From assembly GCF_900188375.1 (NCBI RefSeq), contig NZ_FZOO01000003.1, positions 434,001 through 498,000 on the forward strand: 64,000 nucleotides of DNA. The letters run 5' to 3'. The translations under genes and the position numbers were made by a program. The DNA comes from Geodermatophilus pulveris (GTDB lineage: Bacteria; Actinomycetota; Actinomycetes; Mycobacteriales; Geodermatophilaceae). Numbering within the stretch: position 1 is the stretch's first letter; each line of letters begins with the position of its first letter. The notes beneath the pieces are model-generated. The model was given only the letters and a program-made list of their open reading frames with translations, was not told the origin of the DNA and made no database searches. Below, piece after piece: positions 1 to 8,695 of this stretch.

Positions 1-1086
1 GCCGAGCCGCCCGCGGGCGAGGACCCGGGGGAGCTGCCCGCCGTGGAGCGGGCCGAGCCGCTGGACGGCACGGTCGTGGTGAGCACCGGCGGGCCGGAGG
101 CCGTCGCCGGCCTGGCGACCGCCCGGGCGGCCGGGGCGCGGGTGCAGCTCACCGACGCCACCGACCCCCGCGGCTCCACCGAGCTGGTGGAGCTGCTCGG
201 CGAGCAGCAGCCGGAGACGGTCGTGGCGCTGGGCGCCGGGTTCGGCGCCGAGGAGGGCCTGGAGTGGAAGCTGGACGCCGCGGCCAGCGGCGCGCAGCTG
301 CCCGGCGGCGGCCAGCTGCTGTTCCCCGGGCGGATGATGATCGCGCTCTACGGCAGCACGGAGGGCCCGGCGCTCGGCGTCCTCGGCGAGCAGGGCCTGG
401 AGGAGTCGATCGAGCGGGCGCGGAGCACGGCGGCCCCGTACGAGGAGCTGGTCGACGTCCCCGTCGTCCCGGCCTTCGAGATCATCGTGACGGTGGCGTC
501 GTCGGCCGCGGGGCCGGACGGCAACTACTCCACCGAGCAGTCCGTCGAGGACGTGCGCCCGTGGGTCGAGGCGGCGGGGGAGGCCGGGCTGTACGTCGTC
601 CTGGACCTGCAGCCGGGCCGCACCGACTTCCGCACCCAGGCCGAGCAGTACCGCCCGCTGCTGGAGCTGCCCCACGTCGGGCTGGCGCTGGACCCGGAGT
701 GGCGGCTCAAGCCCGACCAGGTGCACCTGCGGCAGATCGGCCAGGTGTCGATCGACGAGGTCAACGAGGTGGTCACCTGGCTGGCCGACCTGACCCGGGA
801 GAACGCGCTGCCGCAGAAGCTGCTGGTCCTGCACCAGTTCCAGGTGCGGATGATCCCGGAGCGGGAGCGGCTGGACACCTCCCGCGACGAGCTGGAGATC
901 ATGGTGCACGTCGACGGGCAGGGCTCCCAGCCGGCCAAGCAGGACACCTGGCGGGTGCTGCGGCAGACCGAGCCGGACGAGGTCGCCTGGGGGTGGAAGA
1001 ACTTCTACGACGAGGACCTGCCGGTGCTCACCCCCGAGCAGACGGTCGAGGTCGAGCCGCGCCCGGACCTGGTCAGCTACCAGTAG
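1..1086 (+). CDS. C-terminal part of a large secreted or surface-type hypothetical protein (5' end outside window)
   Basis: The reading frame is open from the first base of the window, so the first GTG at 43 is probably not the true start and the gene begins upstream. The visible ~360 residues start with an alternating strand/helix region (around TVVVSTGGPEAVAGLATA), with short motifs loosely like cell-wall-binding modules. A TIM-barrel-like portion follows, with strand motifs such as VVLDLQPGR and VGLALDPEW. No catalytic motif can be assigned. The gene ends 77 bp before the sigma factor gene. Localisation cannot be judged because the N-terminus is missing. Function is unknown; the barrel reading is inference from secondary-structure pattern. 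Confidence 0.75.
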   Translation, partial: AEPPAGEDPGELPAVERAEPLDGTVVVSTGGPEAVAGLATARAAGARVQLTDATDPRGSTELVELLGEQQPETVVALGAGFGAEEGLEWKLDAAASGAQLPGGGQLLFPGRMMIALYGSTEGPALGVLGEQGLEESIERARSTAAPYEELVDVPVVPAFEIIVTVASSAAGPDGNYSTEQSVEDVRPWVEAAGEAGLYVVLDLQPGRTDFRTQAEQYRPLLELPHVGLALDPEWRLKPDQVHLRQIGQVSIDEVNEVVTWLADLTRENALPQKLLVLHQFQVRMIPERERLDTSRDELEIMVHVDGQGSQPAKQDTWRVLRQTEPDEVAWGWKNFYDEDLPVLTPEQTVEVEPRPDLVSYQ

Positions 1087-1163
1087 CCCGATCGAGGCCC
1101 CGCGTCTCCCGTCGTGTCGGTGTCCTGTGGTCTGCTGGCGCGGCCGCACGCCGAGGAGGACCC

Positions 1164-2138
1164 GTGACGACCCTGCTGACCGACGAGCTGGACCCCCGGT
1201 TGCTGGAGCACCGGCGGGAGCTGACCGGCTACTGCTACCGGATGCTCGGGTCGTCCTTCGACGCCGACGACGCGGTGCAGGAGACGATGGTGCGGGCCTG
1301 GCGCGGCCTGGGGGACTTCGAGGGCCGCTCGGCGCTGCGCTCGTGGCTGTACCGGATCGCCACCAACGTCTGCCTCGACCAGCTCTCCGGCCGGCAGCGC
1401 CGCGCGCTGCCGATGGACCTGTCCGGCCAGCCGTGGCGGCCGGTGGAGGCCTCGCTGGCGGCCCGCCGGCCGGGGGCGGCGTGGGTGGAGCCGGTGCTGG
1501 ACCGGATGGTCGTCGCCGAGGACGCCGACCCGGCCGAGCAGGCCGTGCAGCGGGAGTCGATCCGGCTGGCGTTCGTCGCCGCGCTGCAGCACCTGCCGCC
1601 GCGGCAGCGGGCCGTGCTGCTGCTGCGCGAGGTGCTGCGCTGGAGGGCCGACGAGGTCGCCTCGCTGCTGGACAGCACCGTGGCGTCGGTGAACAGCGCG
1701 CTGCAGCGGGCGCGGGCCACGATGGCCGCCGTCGGCGCGGACGCCGACAGCGAGCCGCTGGACGACGACCACCGGGCGCTGCTGTCCCGCTACGTCGACG
1801 CCTTCGAGCGCTACGACGTCGACGGGCTGGTGGCGCTGCTGCACGAGGACGCCACCCAGCACATGCCGCCGTTCGAGATGTGGCTGCGCGGCCGCGACGA
1901 CATCGGCACCTGGATGCTCGGTCCGGGTGCGGGGTGCCGGGGCTCCCGCGTGCTCGCGACCACCGCCAACGGCGCCCCGGCGCTGGCCCAGTGGCGGCCC
2001 GTGCCCGGCGGCGGGTTCGCGCCGTGGGCGCTGCACGTGCTGGAGGTGCGTGACGGGCGGGTCGCGCACATCTCCAGCTTCCTCGACCTGGACGACGACC
2101 TGTTCCGGCGGCTCGGCCTGCCCGTCGAGCCGGAGTGA
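1164..2138 (+). CDS. RNA polymerase sigma factor, extracytoplasmic-function type with C-terminal NTF2-like domain (SigG-like)
   Basis: Region 2 of a sigma-70 family protein is seen at about residues 15-80 (YCYRMLGSSFDADDAVQETM, then RSWLYRIATNVCLD). Region 4 is at about 135-190 (LPPRQRAVLLLREVL, then SVNSALQRARA). The remaining ~110 residues look like a SnoaL/NTF2-like domain (DDHRALLSRYVDAFERYDVDGL, a tryptophan-rich strand, HISSF). This arrangement is typical of SigG/SigJ-like factors, in which the extra domain is thought to control the sigma portion. The GTG start was chosen because GAGGAGGA lies just upstream (1152-1160) and because homologues begin a few residues before the region 2 helix. 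No anti-sigma gene adjoins it. The length (324 aa) is normal for the family. Confidence 0.9.
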   Translation: MTTLLTDELDPRLLEHRRELTGYCYRMLGSSFDADDAVQETMVRAWRGLGDFEGRSALRSWLYRIATNVCLDQLSGRQRRALPMDLSGQPWRPVEASLAARRPGAAWVEPVLDRMVVAEDADPAEQAVQRESIRLAFVAALQHLPPRQRAVLLLREVLRWRADEVASLLDSTVASVNSALQRARATMAAVGADADSEPLDDDHRALLSRYVDAFERYDVDGLVALLHEDATQHMPPFEMWLRGRDDIGTWMLGPGAGCRGSRVLATTANGAPALAQWRPVPGGGFAPWALHVLEVRDGRVAHISSFLDLDDDLFRRLGLPVEPE

Positions 2139-2176
2139 GCCCGTGACGCCGTAGTGGGCCCGTGACGCCGTAGTGG
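2139..2176. repeat. two perfect 19-bp tandem copies
   Basis: The unit GCCCGTGACGCCGTAGTGG occurs twice back to back (2139-2157 and 2158-2176), directly after the sigma factor stop. It marks the junction between the sigma gene and the truncated SDR remnant on the other strand, and is probably a small duplication scar. Confidence 0.85.
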
Positions 2177-2184
2177 GCCGCCCC

Positions 2185-2620
2185 CGGCGCTCCGTGGCGG
2201 CCACCAGCGAGCCGAACAGCACCATCCCGCCACCCGTGAGGCGTCCGGTGAGCCGGGGCGCGAACCGGTGCGCCGGGTCCAGCACTGCCCGGCAGTTCGC
2301 CTCCAGCAACTCCAGATGCTCGGCCAGGTCGGCGTTCAGGAAGTGCCCCGCCAAGCCGGACTCCGCCGCCTGTACCAGCAGGCCCACGTCGGGGTCCGCG
2401 GTCTGCTCGGCCACCTGCCTCGGGCCGGACGGTGCGGCCAGGTCGACGGGCAGTTCCCGGGTCTGCACGCCGTGCTCGGCGTGCAGCCGCTTGGCGAGCG
2501 CGGCCAGCAGGTCGGCCCGGCGTGTCACGAGCACCACGTCGAGGCCGGCGGTAGCCAGGCGTTGGGCGCAGGATTGCCCGGCACGACGGCCAGGGACAGT
2601 GCCCTCACGGCCGCGGCCGG
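2185..2620 (-). pseudogene. remnant of a short-chain dehydrogenase/reductase
   Basis: On the minus strand the stretch VVLVTRRADLLAALAKRL, followed by RELPVDLA and MVLFGSLVAA, matches the N-terminal Rossmann half of an SDR: second strand with an Arg-Arg end, an acidic residue after strand 3, and strand 5 ending in GSL. The expected TGxxxGxG loop is degraded to VPGRRAGQS and no good start codon precedes it. The frame loses similarity right after strand 5, at the tandem repeat, so the catalytic Tyr-xxx-Lys half is missing. The open frame continues antisense through the sigma gene, but that part is only a shadow. A dead fragment is the simplest reading. Confidence 0.7.
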
Positions 2621-2679
2621 CAGTGCGGCGCCGAGCAGGTCGGGACGGGGCCGCCGTCGGGCTGCCGAGGACGGGCGGC

Positions 2680-4485
2680 CTAACAGTCGGAGTGGACCTC
2701 GGTCCACCAGGTGTGGGAGCCGTCTCGAGTGGTGATCGATCCCCGGATGCTGCTGCAGATCCCGGGACCGTCCGACGTCATCCGCGTGTACAGGAAGTCG
2801 TCGACTCCCTCGTTTCGGAGTTCCTCGCCGGCACCGGGGTCCAGGGTGACGGTCATGCGCCGGTCGGCGTGATCGGCGGTCGCGATCTTCGCCCACCTGG
2901 TGCCACAGCGGGCGGAGCCGACGAGTTGCAGGCTCCCGATCAGGTCACCGTTGGATGCCCGGATCTCCACCGGGTCGATCAGGTTCTCGTGCCCCTCGTG
3001 GCACCGGGCCGGACCATAGGGGCTCTGCCCCTCGCAGCCCGGGCCCGGGCACACCGGTGAGGCGGGTGCGGTCGCCGGCGGGGGATCCGGCGCCCGGGCC
3101 GTGCTGCCCGGCGCGCTGCTGCCGGCAGCTCCGCCGGCTCCCCCACCTCCCGGTCCCGTCGGGGCCGTCGTGCCGGACGAGATCAGAGGCGGCGGCGAGC
3201 TCTCGCGGACTACGCCGCCCGGACCGTCCTCTGACGGGCCGGCGTCCTCGTCTCCGCCGGGTCGGACGGGTGGGCCCTCCTCGGGAGTGGTCGGGGTACC
3301 GCCGGGCCGGTCGGTCTCCGGTGACGAGGGACTTGGCACGGCCAGGCCGCCGTCGGGTGCAGCTGACACGGGTTCAGCCGTCTCCGGCGCCTCCTCGGTG
3401 CCCGGGGCCAGACCAGGCCGCGCCTGCTTGCCGACGTCCTGGGCGGACCGGTCGAGCAGTGTGGGGGCCGCCAGGCTGGCGGCGAGCAGCACGAAGGCCA
3501 GGGCCGCGACACCGACCCACGTGCCGTACATGCGCAGGCGCGTCCAGCCGGCCCCGGAGACCACCGCCGACCGCCCTCGCCGCCGAGCACCGGCGGTCCG
3601 GCCACTGGTGCTTTCCGCCAGGATCGCCGCGATGTCGGGGCTCGCTGCGGGCGGCAGCGCGGGGAGGCCGTCGAGTTCCTCAGCGGCGTGCGCAAGGCGG
3701 GCCGCGAGCTGAGCCGCCGACGGGCGCTGCTGGGGAGCACTCGCGAGGCAGTCCAGGAGCAGTCGGCCGGCCGGCTCGGGGACGGCCGCGTACGGTCCGA
3801 CCAGCCGACCCCGGCGGGCGCCCAGGAGCGTTCGCTCGTCAGGCGTCGGCCGGCGTCCGACGAGGACCTCGGCGAGCAGGACCCCCAAGGCGTAGACGTC
3901 CGCTGCGGTACCGGCGGGCCGGCCGGCGAGCAGTTCGGGAGCCAGGTAGGCGGGGGTCCCCGGCACCTGGGAGGCGCGCGTGAGGGCGGGGCCGGTCAGG
4001 GCGCGGGACACTCCGAAGTCGACGATTCGGGCGTTCGTACCGCGCCCATCGCGTTCGAGCAGCACGTTCTCCGGTTTCAGGTCCCGGTGCACGATGCCCG
4101 CGGCATGCGCCGCGGCGGCCGCCGCGGCGACCTGCCCGACGATGCGGCAGGCCGTTCCAGGCGACAGCGTCCGCTGCTCGGCTAGGTGTGCCCGGAGGTC
4201 GGGACCGTCCACCCTGTCCATCACCAGCGCCAGCACCGCTCCTTCTCGCACCACGTCCCGGACGCGCACGATGCCCGGGTGATCGAGCGTGGCCTGTCGG
4301 GACGCCTCGTGCTCGAAGCGCATCCGGACCTCTGGATCGGTGGCGAACTCGGGTCGCAGGAGCTTGGCCGCGAGGGGCCGGTCGGTGTCACGGCTGGTCG
4401 CCGACCACACCTCCCCGGCCGCTCCCCGGCCGATGCAGGTGTGCAGCAGGTAGCGACTACCGAGTGCCCGTCCACCATCAGTCAT
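2680..4485 (-). CDS. transmembrane serine/threonine protein kinase (PknB-like)
   Basis: A eukaryotic-type kinase domain fills about residues 10-270: glycine loop IGRGAAGEVW (18-27), invariant Lys41, catalytic HRDLKPEN (133-140), DFG-type VDFGVS (155-160), and the APE-equivalent LAPELLAG. After a basic linker there is one membrane segment (about residues 335-360, VGVAALAFVLLAAS), then a long Pro/Thr/Ser/Gly-rich external part and a C-terminal domain with several cysteines (CHEGHEN, CGTRWAKIA, CSSIRG) that may be a sensor. The ATG at 4485 was preferred over an upstream in-frame ATG because the kinase domain starts right after it. It lies downstream of the FHA gene on the same strand (152-bp gap), a usual pairing of kinase and phosphothreonine reader. 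Confidence 0.92.
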   Translation of the reverse strand: MTDGGRALGSRYLLHTCIGRGAAGEVWSATSRDTDRPLAAKLLRPEFATDPEVRMRFEHEASRQATLDHPGIVRVRDVVREGAVLALVMDRVDGPDLRAHLAEQRTLSPGTACRIVGQVAAAAAAAHAAGIVHRDLKPENVLLERDGRGTNARIVDFGVSRALTGPALTRASQVPGTPAYLAPELLAGRPAGTAADVYALGVLLAEVLVGRRPTPDERTLLGARRGRLVGPYAAVPEPAGRLLLDCLASAPQQRPSAAQLAARLAHAAEELDGLPALPPAASPDIAAILAESTSGRTAGARRRGRSAVVSGAGWTRLRMYGTWVGVAALAFVLLAASLAAPTLLDRSAQDVGKQARPGLAPGTEEAPETAEPVSAAPDGGLAVPSPSSPETDRPGGTPTTPEEGPPVRPGGDEDAGPSEDGPGGVVRESSPPPLISSGTTAPTGPGGGGAGGAAGSSAPGSTARAPDPPPATAPASPVCPGPGCEGQSPYGPARCHEGHENLIDPVEIRASNGDLIGSLQLVGSARCGTRWAKIATADHADRRMTVTLDPGAGEELRNEGVDDFLYTRMTSDGPGICSSIRGSITTRDGSHTWWTEVHSDC

Positions 4486-4637
4486 GGATTGCCCCGCTCG
4501 TAGTGGTGCCCGCACCGCGGTGCACACGCAAACTGCTGGTCAGGACTGTCGATGAGCTGCCGGCGAGCCCTACCAGGGCAGGGCTATCCGACGCGAACGC
4601 CACGCGGGTCCTCTGACCGTCGGGACACGACCGGCGT

Positions 4638-5297
4638 TCACATCAGGCCGAGGTCGCGAGCGCGGGTGGCGAGGCGCTGCCGTTTCTCGTTCGGGCGGGC
4701 GTCATCGAGTCGGAACCGGCGGAACAGCTCCTTGAGGTGCTCCTTGACCGTGTCCTCCGCCAACTGCAGGCGTTGGGCGATCTCCCGATTCGTCGCCGGG
4801 ACGACGGCACCCTCGAGCAGCGGCCCGCACAGCGCCCGCAGGACCAGCCGCTGCGCCTCGCTGATCTTGACGGTGCCGCCACCGACCGCGGTCGCTTCCG
4901 TCTCGGCCGGCGACGCACGCCGGTAGGTGAGCACCGTGCCACCCAGGCGCAGGCGGTCCTCGTGTCGCAGCCGTCGTCCCCCGCTGAGTCGCTCTCCGTT
5001 GACATGGGTCCCGTTGCGTGACAACCCGTCATCCGCCAGCAGCCAGTCCTCGCCGACGCGTTCGAGCACGGCGTGGGCGCGTGACACCTCGTCGTCCCAC
5101 GTGAGGGCGAGGTCACAACGGGAGCTGCGTCCGAGGAGGAGACGTCCGGCTGACCCCCTGAGCACGAAGCGGCGAGCCGCGCCGTCCCCGTCCCGGAAAC
5201 AGAGAACGTCGTCGTCCACCGGCGGTCCGGCTGGGACCGTGGGTCCCGCCGCAGCCGCCGGAGCTGTGCCGACGCTGCGCGGTCCTTCGACGTCCAT
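4638..5297 (-). CDS. FHA-domain protein with C-terminal helix-turn-helix
   Basis: About residues 45-130 form a forkhead-associated domain, with the signature GRSSRCDLAL, SRAHAVLE and DGLSRNGTHVNGERL; such domains bind phosphothreonine peptides. The last ~75 residues (REIAQRLQLAEDTVKEHLKELFRRF) read as a LuxR/winged-type helix-turn-helix, so the protein may be a DNA-binding regulator whose activity depends on phosphorylation. The Ser/Thr kinase gene follows on the same strand. Inference: the kinase phosphorylates this protein or a partner it recognises. The FHA call is secure; the DNA-binding call is likely but not certain. The gene is divergent from the secreted SH3-like protein gene. Confidence 0.85.
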   Translation of the reverse strand: MDVEGPRSVGTAPAAAAGPTVPAGPPVDDDVLCFRDGDGAARRFVLRGSAGRLLLGRSSRCDLALTWDDEVSRAHAVLERVGEDWLLADDGLSRNGTHVNGERLSGGRRLRHEDRLRLGGTVLTYRRASPAETEATAVGGGTVKISEAQRLVLRALCGPLLEGAVVPATNREIAQRLQLAEDTVKEHLKELFRRFRLDDARPNEKRQRLATRARDLGLM

Positions 5298-5491
5298 CGG
5301 ACCTCCCCCGCCGCCAGGGTAGGCGGCTGCACGCGAGCCGGGGACCCCCCGCCAGGGAGGGGTGTGGCCACCCGGTGGGCGGTCCCGTCCACACCCGTGG
5401 GCGGATGCCGCGGGCAGTCCACGGCGGACAGCATCGATGCAGCCCAGAGCGGCGCCGACCGGCGGACCGATGGGTCGAACGAGGAGCGACC

Positions 5492-6376
5492 ATGGACCGC
5501 ACCAAGCTCACAGCGCTCGGAGGCGCCGTCGCCGTCCTGAGCACGGCCGGCGCCGTCGTCCTCGGCGTCGGGGGCAGCGGCGCCGCCAACGCCACCGCCC
5601 AGCCGACCGTGCAGACCCACGGCGCGTCTCTGATCGTCCGCGACCGGCCGGGGAGGGGTGGGGAGGAGGTAGGGCGGCTCCAGGACGGCCAGCCGGTGCG
5701 GATCGAGTGCCAGACCGAGGGGGACATGGTTTCCGACGGGTACTTCGCGCCAACCTCGCTCTGGGACCGGATCGGTCCAAACCGGTACGTCAGTGACGCC
5801 TACGTCCACACGGGGCGGAACGGCCGGGTGGCTCCGGAATGCGACGGGCCGCGGACCGGGGCCGCAACGCCGGAGGCGCCGCCATCGCCGGCGGGTCCGG
5901 GCCCTGACCGGTGGCTGCTGCACGACGCGACCAACGACTATCGCGGGACGCCCTACGAGGAGGCGTTGCGCGACTCCCGGCAGGCGAATTGGCTCGGTGC
6001 GCCGACGAACATCCGCCGGAACACGGCGAGTCTCCCGATCCCTGATGTCTCCGTCGGCGTGGGGCCAATCAGCGCGCCCGTGCCCAGGGGCACCGTCAGC
6101 ATCAACGCCTACGGCACCGGTCTGCACGTCACTGGCGTCCAGGCCGGTTTCGAGGGCGTCACCGTGAGTTGCAACTGGCGGATCGACTTCAGGTTCACGC
6201 CCCTCGACCCGGCGCAGGGCGTGGAGGAGACCGACGTCGGTTCGTCCCGCGGCTGCAGCAGGACCGGGGACCGAGTCATGAAATACGAGCGGGACCTCCC
6301 CGCCGGCCGGCTCTGCGCCGACCTCGTGGTCGAGAACGACTTCGTCGAGGCGGCCTGCGTGTCGTTGGCGTTGTGA
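5492..6376 (+). CDS. secreted SH3-like domain protein
   Basis: The ATG at 5492 has a GAGGAG ribosome site 6 bp upstream. An N-terminal signal peptide is visible (LTALGGAVAVLSTAGAVVLGV, then an Ala-rich cleavage area near residue 30). Residues 35-110 resemble a bacterial SH3 domain (SLIVRDRPG, GQPVRIECQT, and RYVSDAYVHTGR near its end). A Pro-rich linker follows, then a C-terminal domain of ~140 residues with several cysteines (VSCNWRIDF, SRGCSRTG, GRLCADLVV) that may form disulfides outside the cell. It resembles secreted proteins that bind the cell wall. The C-terminal domain is not recognised. Confidence 0.8.
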   Translation: MDRTKLTALGGAVAVLSTAGAVVLGVGGSGAANATAQPTVQTHGASLIVRDRPGRGGEEVGRLQDGQPVRIECQTEGDMVSDGYFAPTSLWDRIGPNRYVSDAYVHTGRNGRVAPECDGPRTGAATPEAPPSPAGPGPDRWLLHDATNDYRGTPYEEALRDSRQANWLGAPTNIRRNTASLPIPDVSVGVGPISAPVPRGTVSINAYGTGLHVTGVQAGFEGVTVSCNWRIDFRFTPLDPAQGVEETDVGSSRGCSRTGDRVMKYERDLPAGRLCADLVVENDFVEAACVSLAL

Positions 6377-6396
6377 GCCGTCGCCCATAGGGCGCC

Positions 6397-6432
6397 GGGC
6401 CCCGGTGGGGGAACTTCTCCCCACCGGGGCCC
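6397..6432. terminator. bidirectional intrinsic terminator hairpin
   Basis: Perfect 14-bp arms, GGGCCCCGGTGGGG and its complement, surround an 8-base loop. The hairpin sits between the convergent SH3-like gene (ends 6376) and larE (ends 6492), so it can end transcription from both sides. Confidence 0.8.
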
Positions 6433-6491
6433 TGGCGTCCGGCTCGCCCCGGCAGCCGGGTAGAAGAGCCGCCCTGACCGCTCTGGCGGGT

Positions 6492-7352
6492 TCACCCCTC
6501 GCGGACGCCCACCAGCGGCAGGGTGAAGGCGCCGGACTGGATGCCGGCGAGGTCCACGGCGAGGAACCGGAAGCCGGCCGCCCGCACCACCTGCAGCGCC
6601 TGCTCCCGGAGGGGGTCCGAGACCAGCGCGGGGAGGTCCTCGACGGCGACCTCCAGCCGGGCGACGGCCCCGTGGTGGCGCACTCGCAGGTCGGCCAGCC
6701 CGAGCCGCCGCAGCCCCGCCTCGGCGCGCTCCACCTGCGCCAGCTTCTCGGGGGACACCTCGCTGTGGTGCGGGATGCGGGAGGCCAGGCAGGGGGCCGC
6801 GGGCTTGTCCGCGCACGGCAGGGCGTAGGCGCGGGCGACCCGCCGCACCGCCGCCTTGTCCAGGCCGGCGTCGGCCAGCGGGCGCAGCACGGCGTGCGCG
6901 GTGGCCGCGCGGGCGCCGGGGCGGTCCGGGCGCCGGGCGTCGTCCGCGTTCTCCCCGTAGGCCACCGCGGTCAGGCCGTACCGGGACACGACGTCGGAGG
7001 AGATGCGGGCGAACAGCTCGTCCTTGCAGTGGAAGCACCGGTCGGGCCCGTTGCGCCGGTACTCGGGCCGGTCGCCCTCGGCGGTCTCGACCTCCACCAC
7101 GGGCACCCCGACGTGCGCGGCGACCCGGTGCGCCGCCTCCCGCTCGTCGGCGGCCAGGCTGGGGGAGACCCCGAGCAGCGCGAGGACCCGGCCGGGGCCC
7201 AGCGCGTCGGCGGCGAGCGCCAGCAGCACCGAGGAGTCCACCCCGCCGGAGAAGGCGACCCCCAGCCGCGCCGTGCCGGCCAGCGACTGCTGCAGCGCGT
7301 CCACCGCCCGGCGGTCGTCCGGCTGCAGCGCCGTCACGGACACGTGCGGCAC
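6492..7352 (-). CDS. larE: LarE, ATP-dependent sulfur-insertion enzyme for the nickel-pincer cofactor
   Basis: LarE adenylates the biscarboxylic nicotinate mononucleotide and converts its carboxylates to thiocarboxylates, making the pincer cofactor of lactate racemase. The sequence shows an N-terminal PP-loop ATP-binding motif (FSGGVDSSVLL, about residues 34-44), the conserved CFHCKDELF and the loop PCLASRIP, whose Cys is at or near the sulfur-donating or cluster cysteine of the family. Length (286 aa) is normal. The start lies one base after the larA stop, so the two are almost certainly translated from one mRNA. A strong terminator lies downstream. Confidence 0.93.
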   Translation of the reverse strand: MPHVSVTALQPDDRRAVDALQQSLAGTARLGVAFSGGVDSSVLLALAADALGPGRVLALLGVSPSLAADEREAAHRVAAHVGVPVVEVETAEGDRPEYRRNGPDRCFHCKDELFARISSDVVSRYGLTAVAYGENADDARRPDRPGARAATAHAVLRPLADAGLDKAAVRRVARAYALPCADKPAAPCLASRIPHHSEVSPEKLAQVERAEAGLRRLGLADLRVRHHGAVARLEVAVEDLPALVSDPLREQALQVVRAAGFRFLAVDLAGIQSGAFTLPLVGVREG

Positions 7353-7353
7353 C

Positions 7354-8646
7354 TCAGCCGACGTCGGCGAGGAGCTCGGAGGCCACGTACGGGATGGTCT
7401 GCGGCCCCTCGGGCAGCACGCACACCCGGGCGTCCGGCCCCGCCGCGTCGAGCAGCTCGCGCACCGTGGCCCCGATGTCGCGGGTCTGCTCCAGGTGCGC
7501 GGCCGCGAGCGCCTCGTCGGAGAGGTGGGCGGTGTGCATGATCACCCGGGCCCGGCTCTGCACCTTGGCCTGCACCTGGACCTGCCACTGGTCGGGCACG
7601 GTCTTCGGCCGGTTCTCGATCATGTCGAGCAGCGCCTGCGGGGAGTCCGCGGACTGGAGCACCTCCCGGTAGGAGCCGTGGTCGGGGAAGCCGTCCCGGC
7701 ACTCGGCGGCGCAGATGATCGCGCCGCCGTCCCGGACCACCGTCGCCGCCGCGGAGATGCCCTTCACGGCCTGGTAGAGGTTCTGGTCCAGCGGGAAGCC
7801 GGAGTTGGTCGTGACCACGACGTCGAAGCGCTCGGGCACCGGCGCCATCGCCAGCTCCCGGGCCGCCTCGCGGGCCGCGGCGTGCATGGCGAACAGCTCC
7901 CCGCCGAACGCGCCCACCACCTGCTGGTCCCGGTTGAGCGTGACGTCGAAGCCGAAGTGGACGCCCCCGACCGCCGCCACCACCGCGCGGATGTCGTCGT
8001 GCACGGGGTTGCCCTCGCAGATCCCCCAGACGGCCTGCGGGGAGCCGATCCGCTCGGCGTCGTGCAGGGTGAGCACGGTCTCCAGGCCGGCCAGGCCGGG
8101 GACCGCGAGCTTCGGGCCGCCGCTGAACCCGGCGAAGAAGTGCGGCTCGACGAAGCCGGTGGTGATCCGGACGTCGGCGTCGACCCAGTGGCGGTCGAGC
8201 CACACGGGGACGCCGTTGCCGTGGGTGCCCATCCAGACCAGGGACGCGTCGTCGCGGGCGTCGTGGTTGACCACCCGGACCCGGTCGACGACGTCGCCGA
8301 GCATGGCCCGGATCTCGGCGTCGGTGTTGCCGCGGTGCGTGCCGGTGGCGATCAGGATCAGCACGTCGTCCGGGTCGACGATGCCGGCGATCTCGTCGAG
8401 CACGGCCGGGACCATGAGGTCGCGCGGCTGGGCGCGGGTGCCGTCGCAGACGGAGATGGCCACCTTCTGGCCCGGCCGGACGATGTCGCGCAGCGGCGGC
8501 CCGGCCACGGGCTCGCGCAGGGCGGACCGGAGGACCGCCATGGGGTCCGGGGCGCCGGGCACGTAGCGGGGCTCGACGACGGTCGTCCGGTCGTCCGGCA
8601 GGTCGACGGGGAGGCCGTGCTCGCCGTAGGCCAGGTGCACCCTCAT
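7354..8646 (-). CDS. larA: LarA, nickel-dependent lactate racemase family protein
   Basis: LarA interconverts D- and L-lactate, or a related 2-hydroxyacid, using a nickel pincer nucleotide. Family hallmarks seen include GTHRGN (about residue 120), VEPHFFAGFSGGPK (about 168-181, with the His and Lys that contact cofactor and substrate in the family) and HTAHLSDE near the C-terminus. Length (430 aa) is normal. It is the first gene of larA-larE and faces larB-larC across a 49-bp gap. Many LarA homologues act on substrates other than lactate, so the exact substrate is uncertain. No lactate permease, nickel transporter or lar-type regulator gene is adjacent in this window. Confidence 0.92.
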   Translation of the reverse strand: MRVHLAYGEHGLPVDLPDDRTTVVEPRYVPGAPDPMAVLRSALREPVAGPPLRDIVRPGQKVAISVCDGTRAQPRDLMVPAVLDEIAGIVDPDDVLILIATGTHRGNTDAEIRAMLGDVVDRVRVVNHDARDDASLVWMGTHGNGVPVWLDRHWVDADVRITTGFVEPHFFAGFSGGPKLAVPGLAGLETVLTLHDAERIGSPQAVWGICEGNPVHDDIRAVVAAVGGVHFGFDVTLNRDQQVVGAFGGELFAMHAAAREAARELAMAPVPERFDVVVTTNSGFPLDQNLYQAVKGISAAATVVRDGGAIICAAECRDGFPDHGSYREVLQSADSPQALLDMIENRPKTVPDQWQVQVQAKVQSRARVIMHTAHLSDEALAAAHLEQTRDIGATVRELLDAAGPDARVCVLPEGPQTIPYVASELLADVG

Positions 8647-8695
8647 GTGCGGACCCTAACCGCGCCCGCCGGTCCCGGCCGGGCAGGATACGGCT

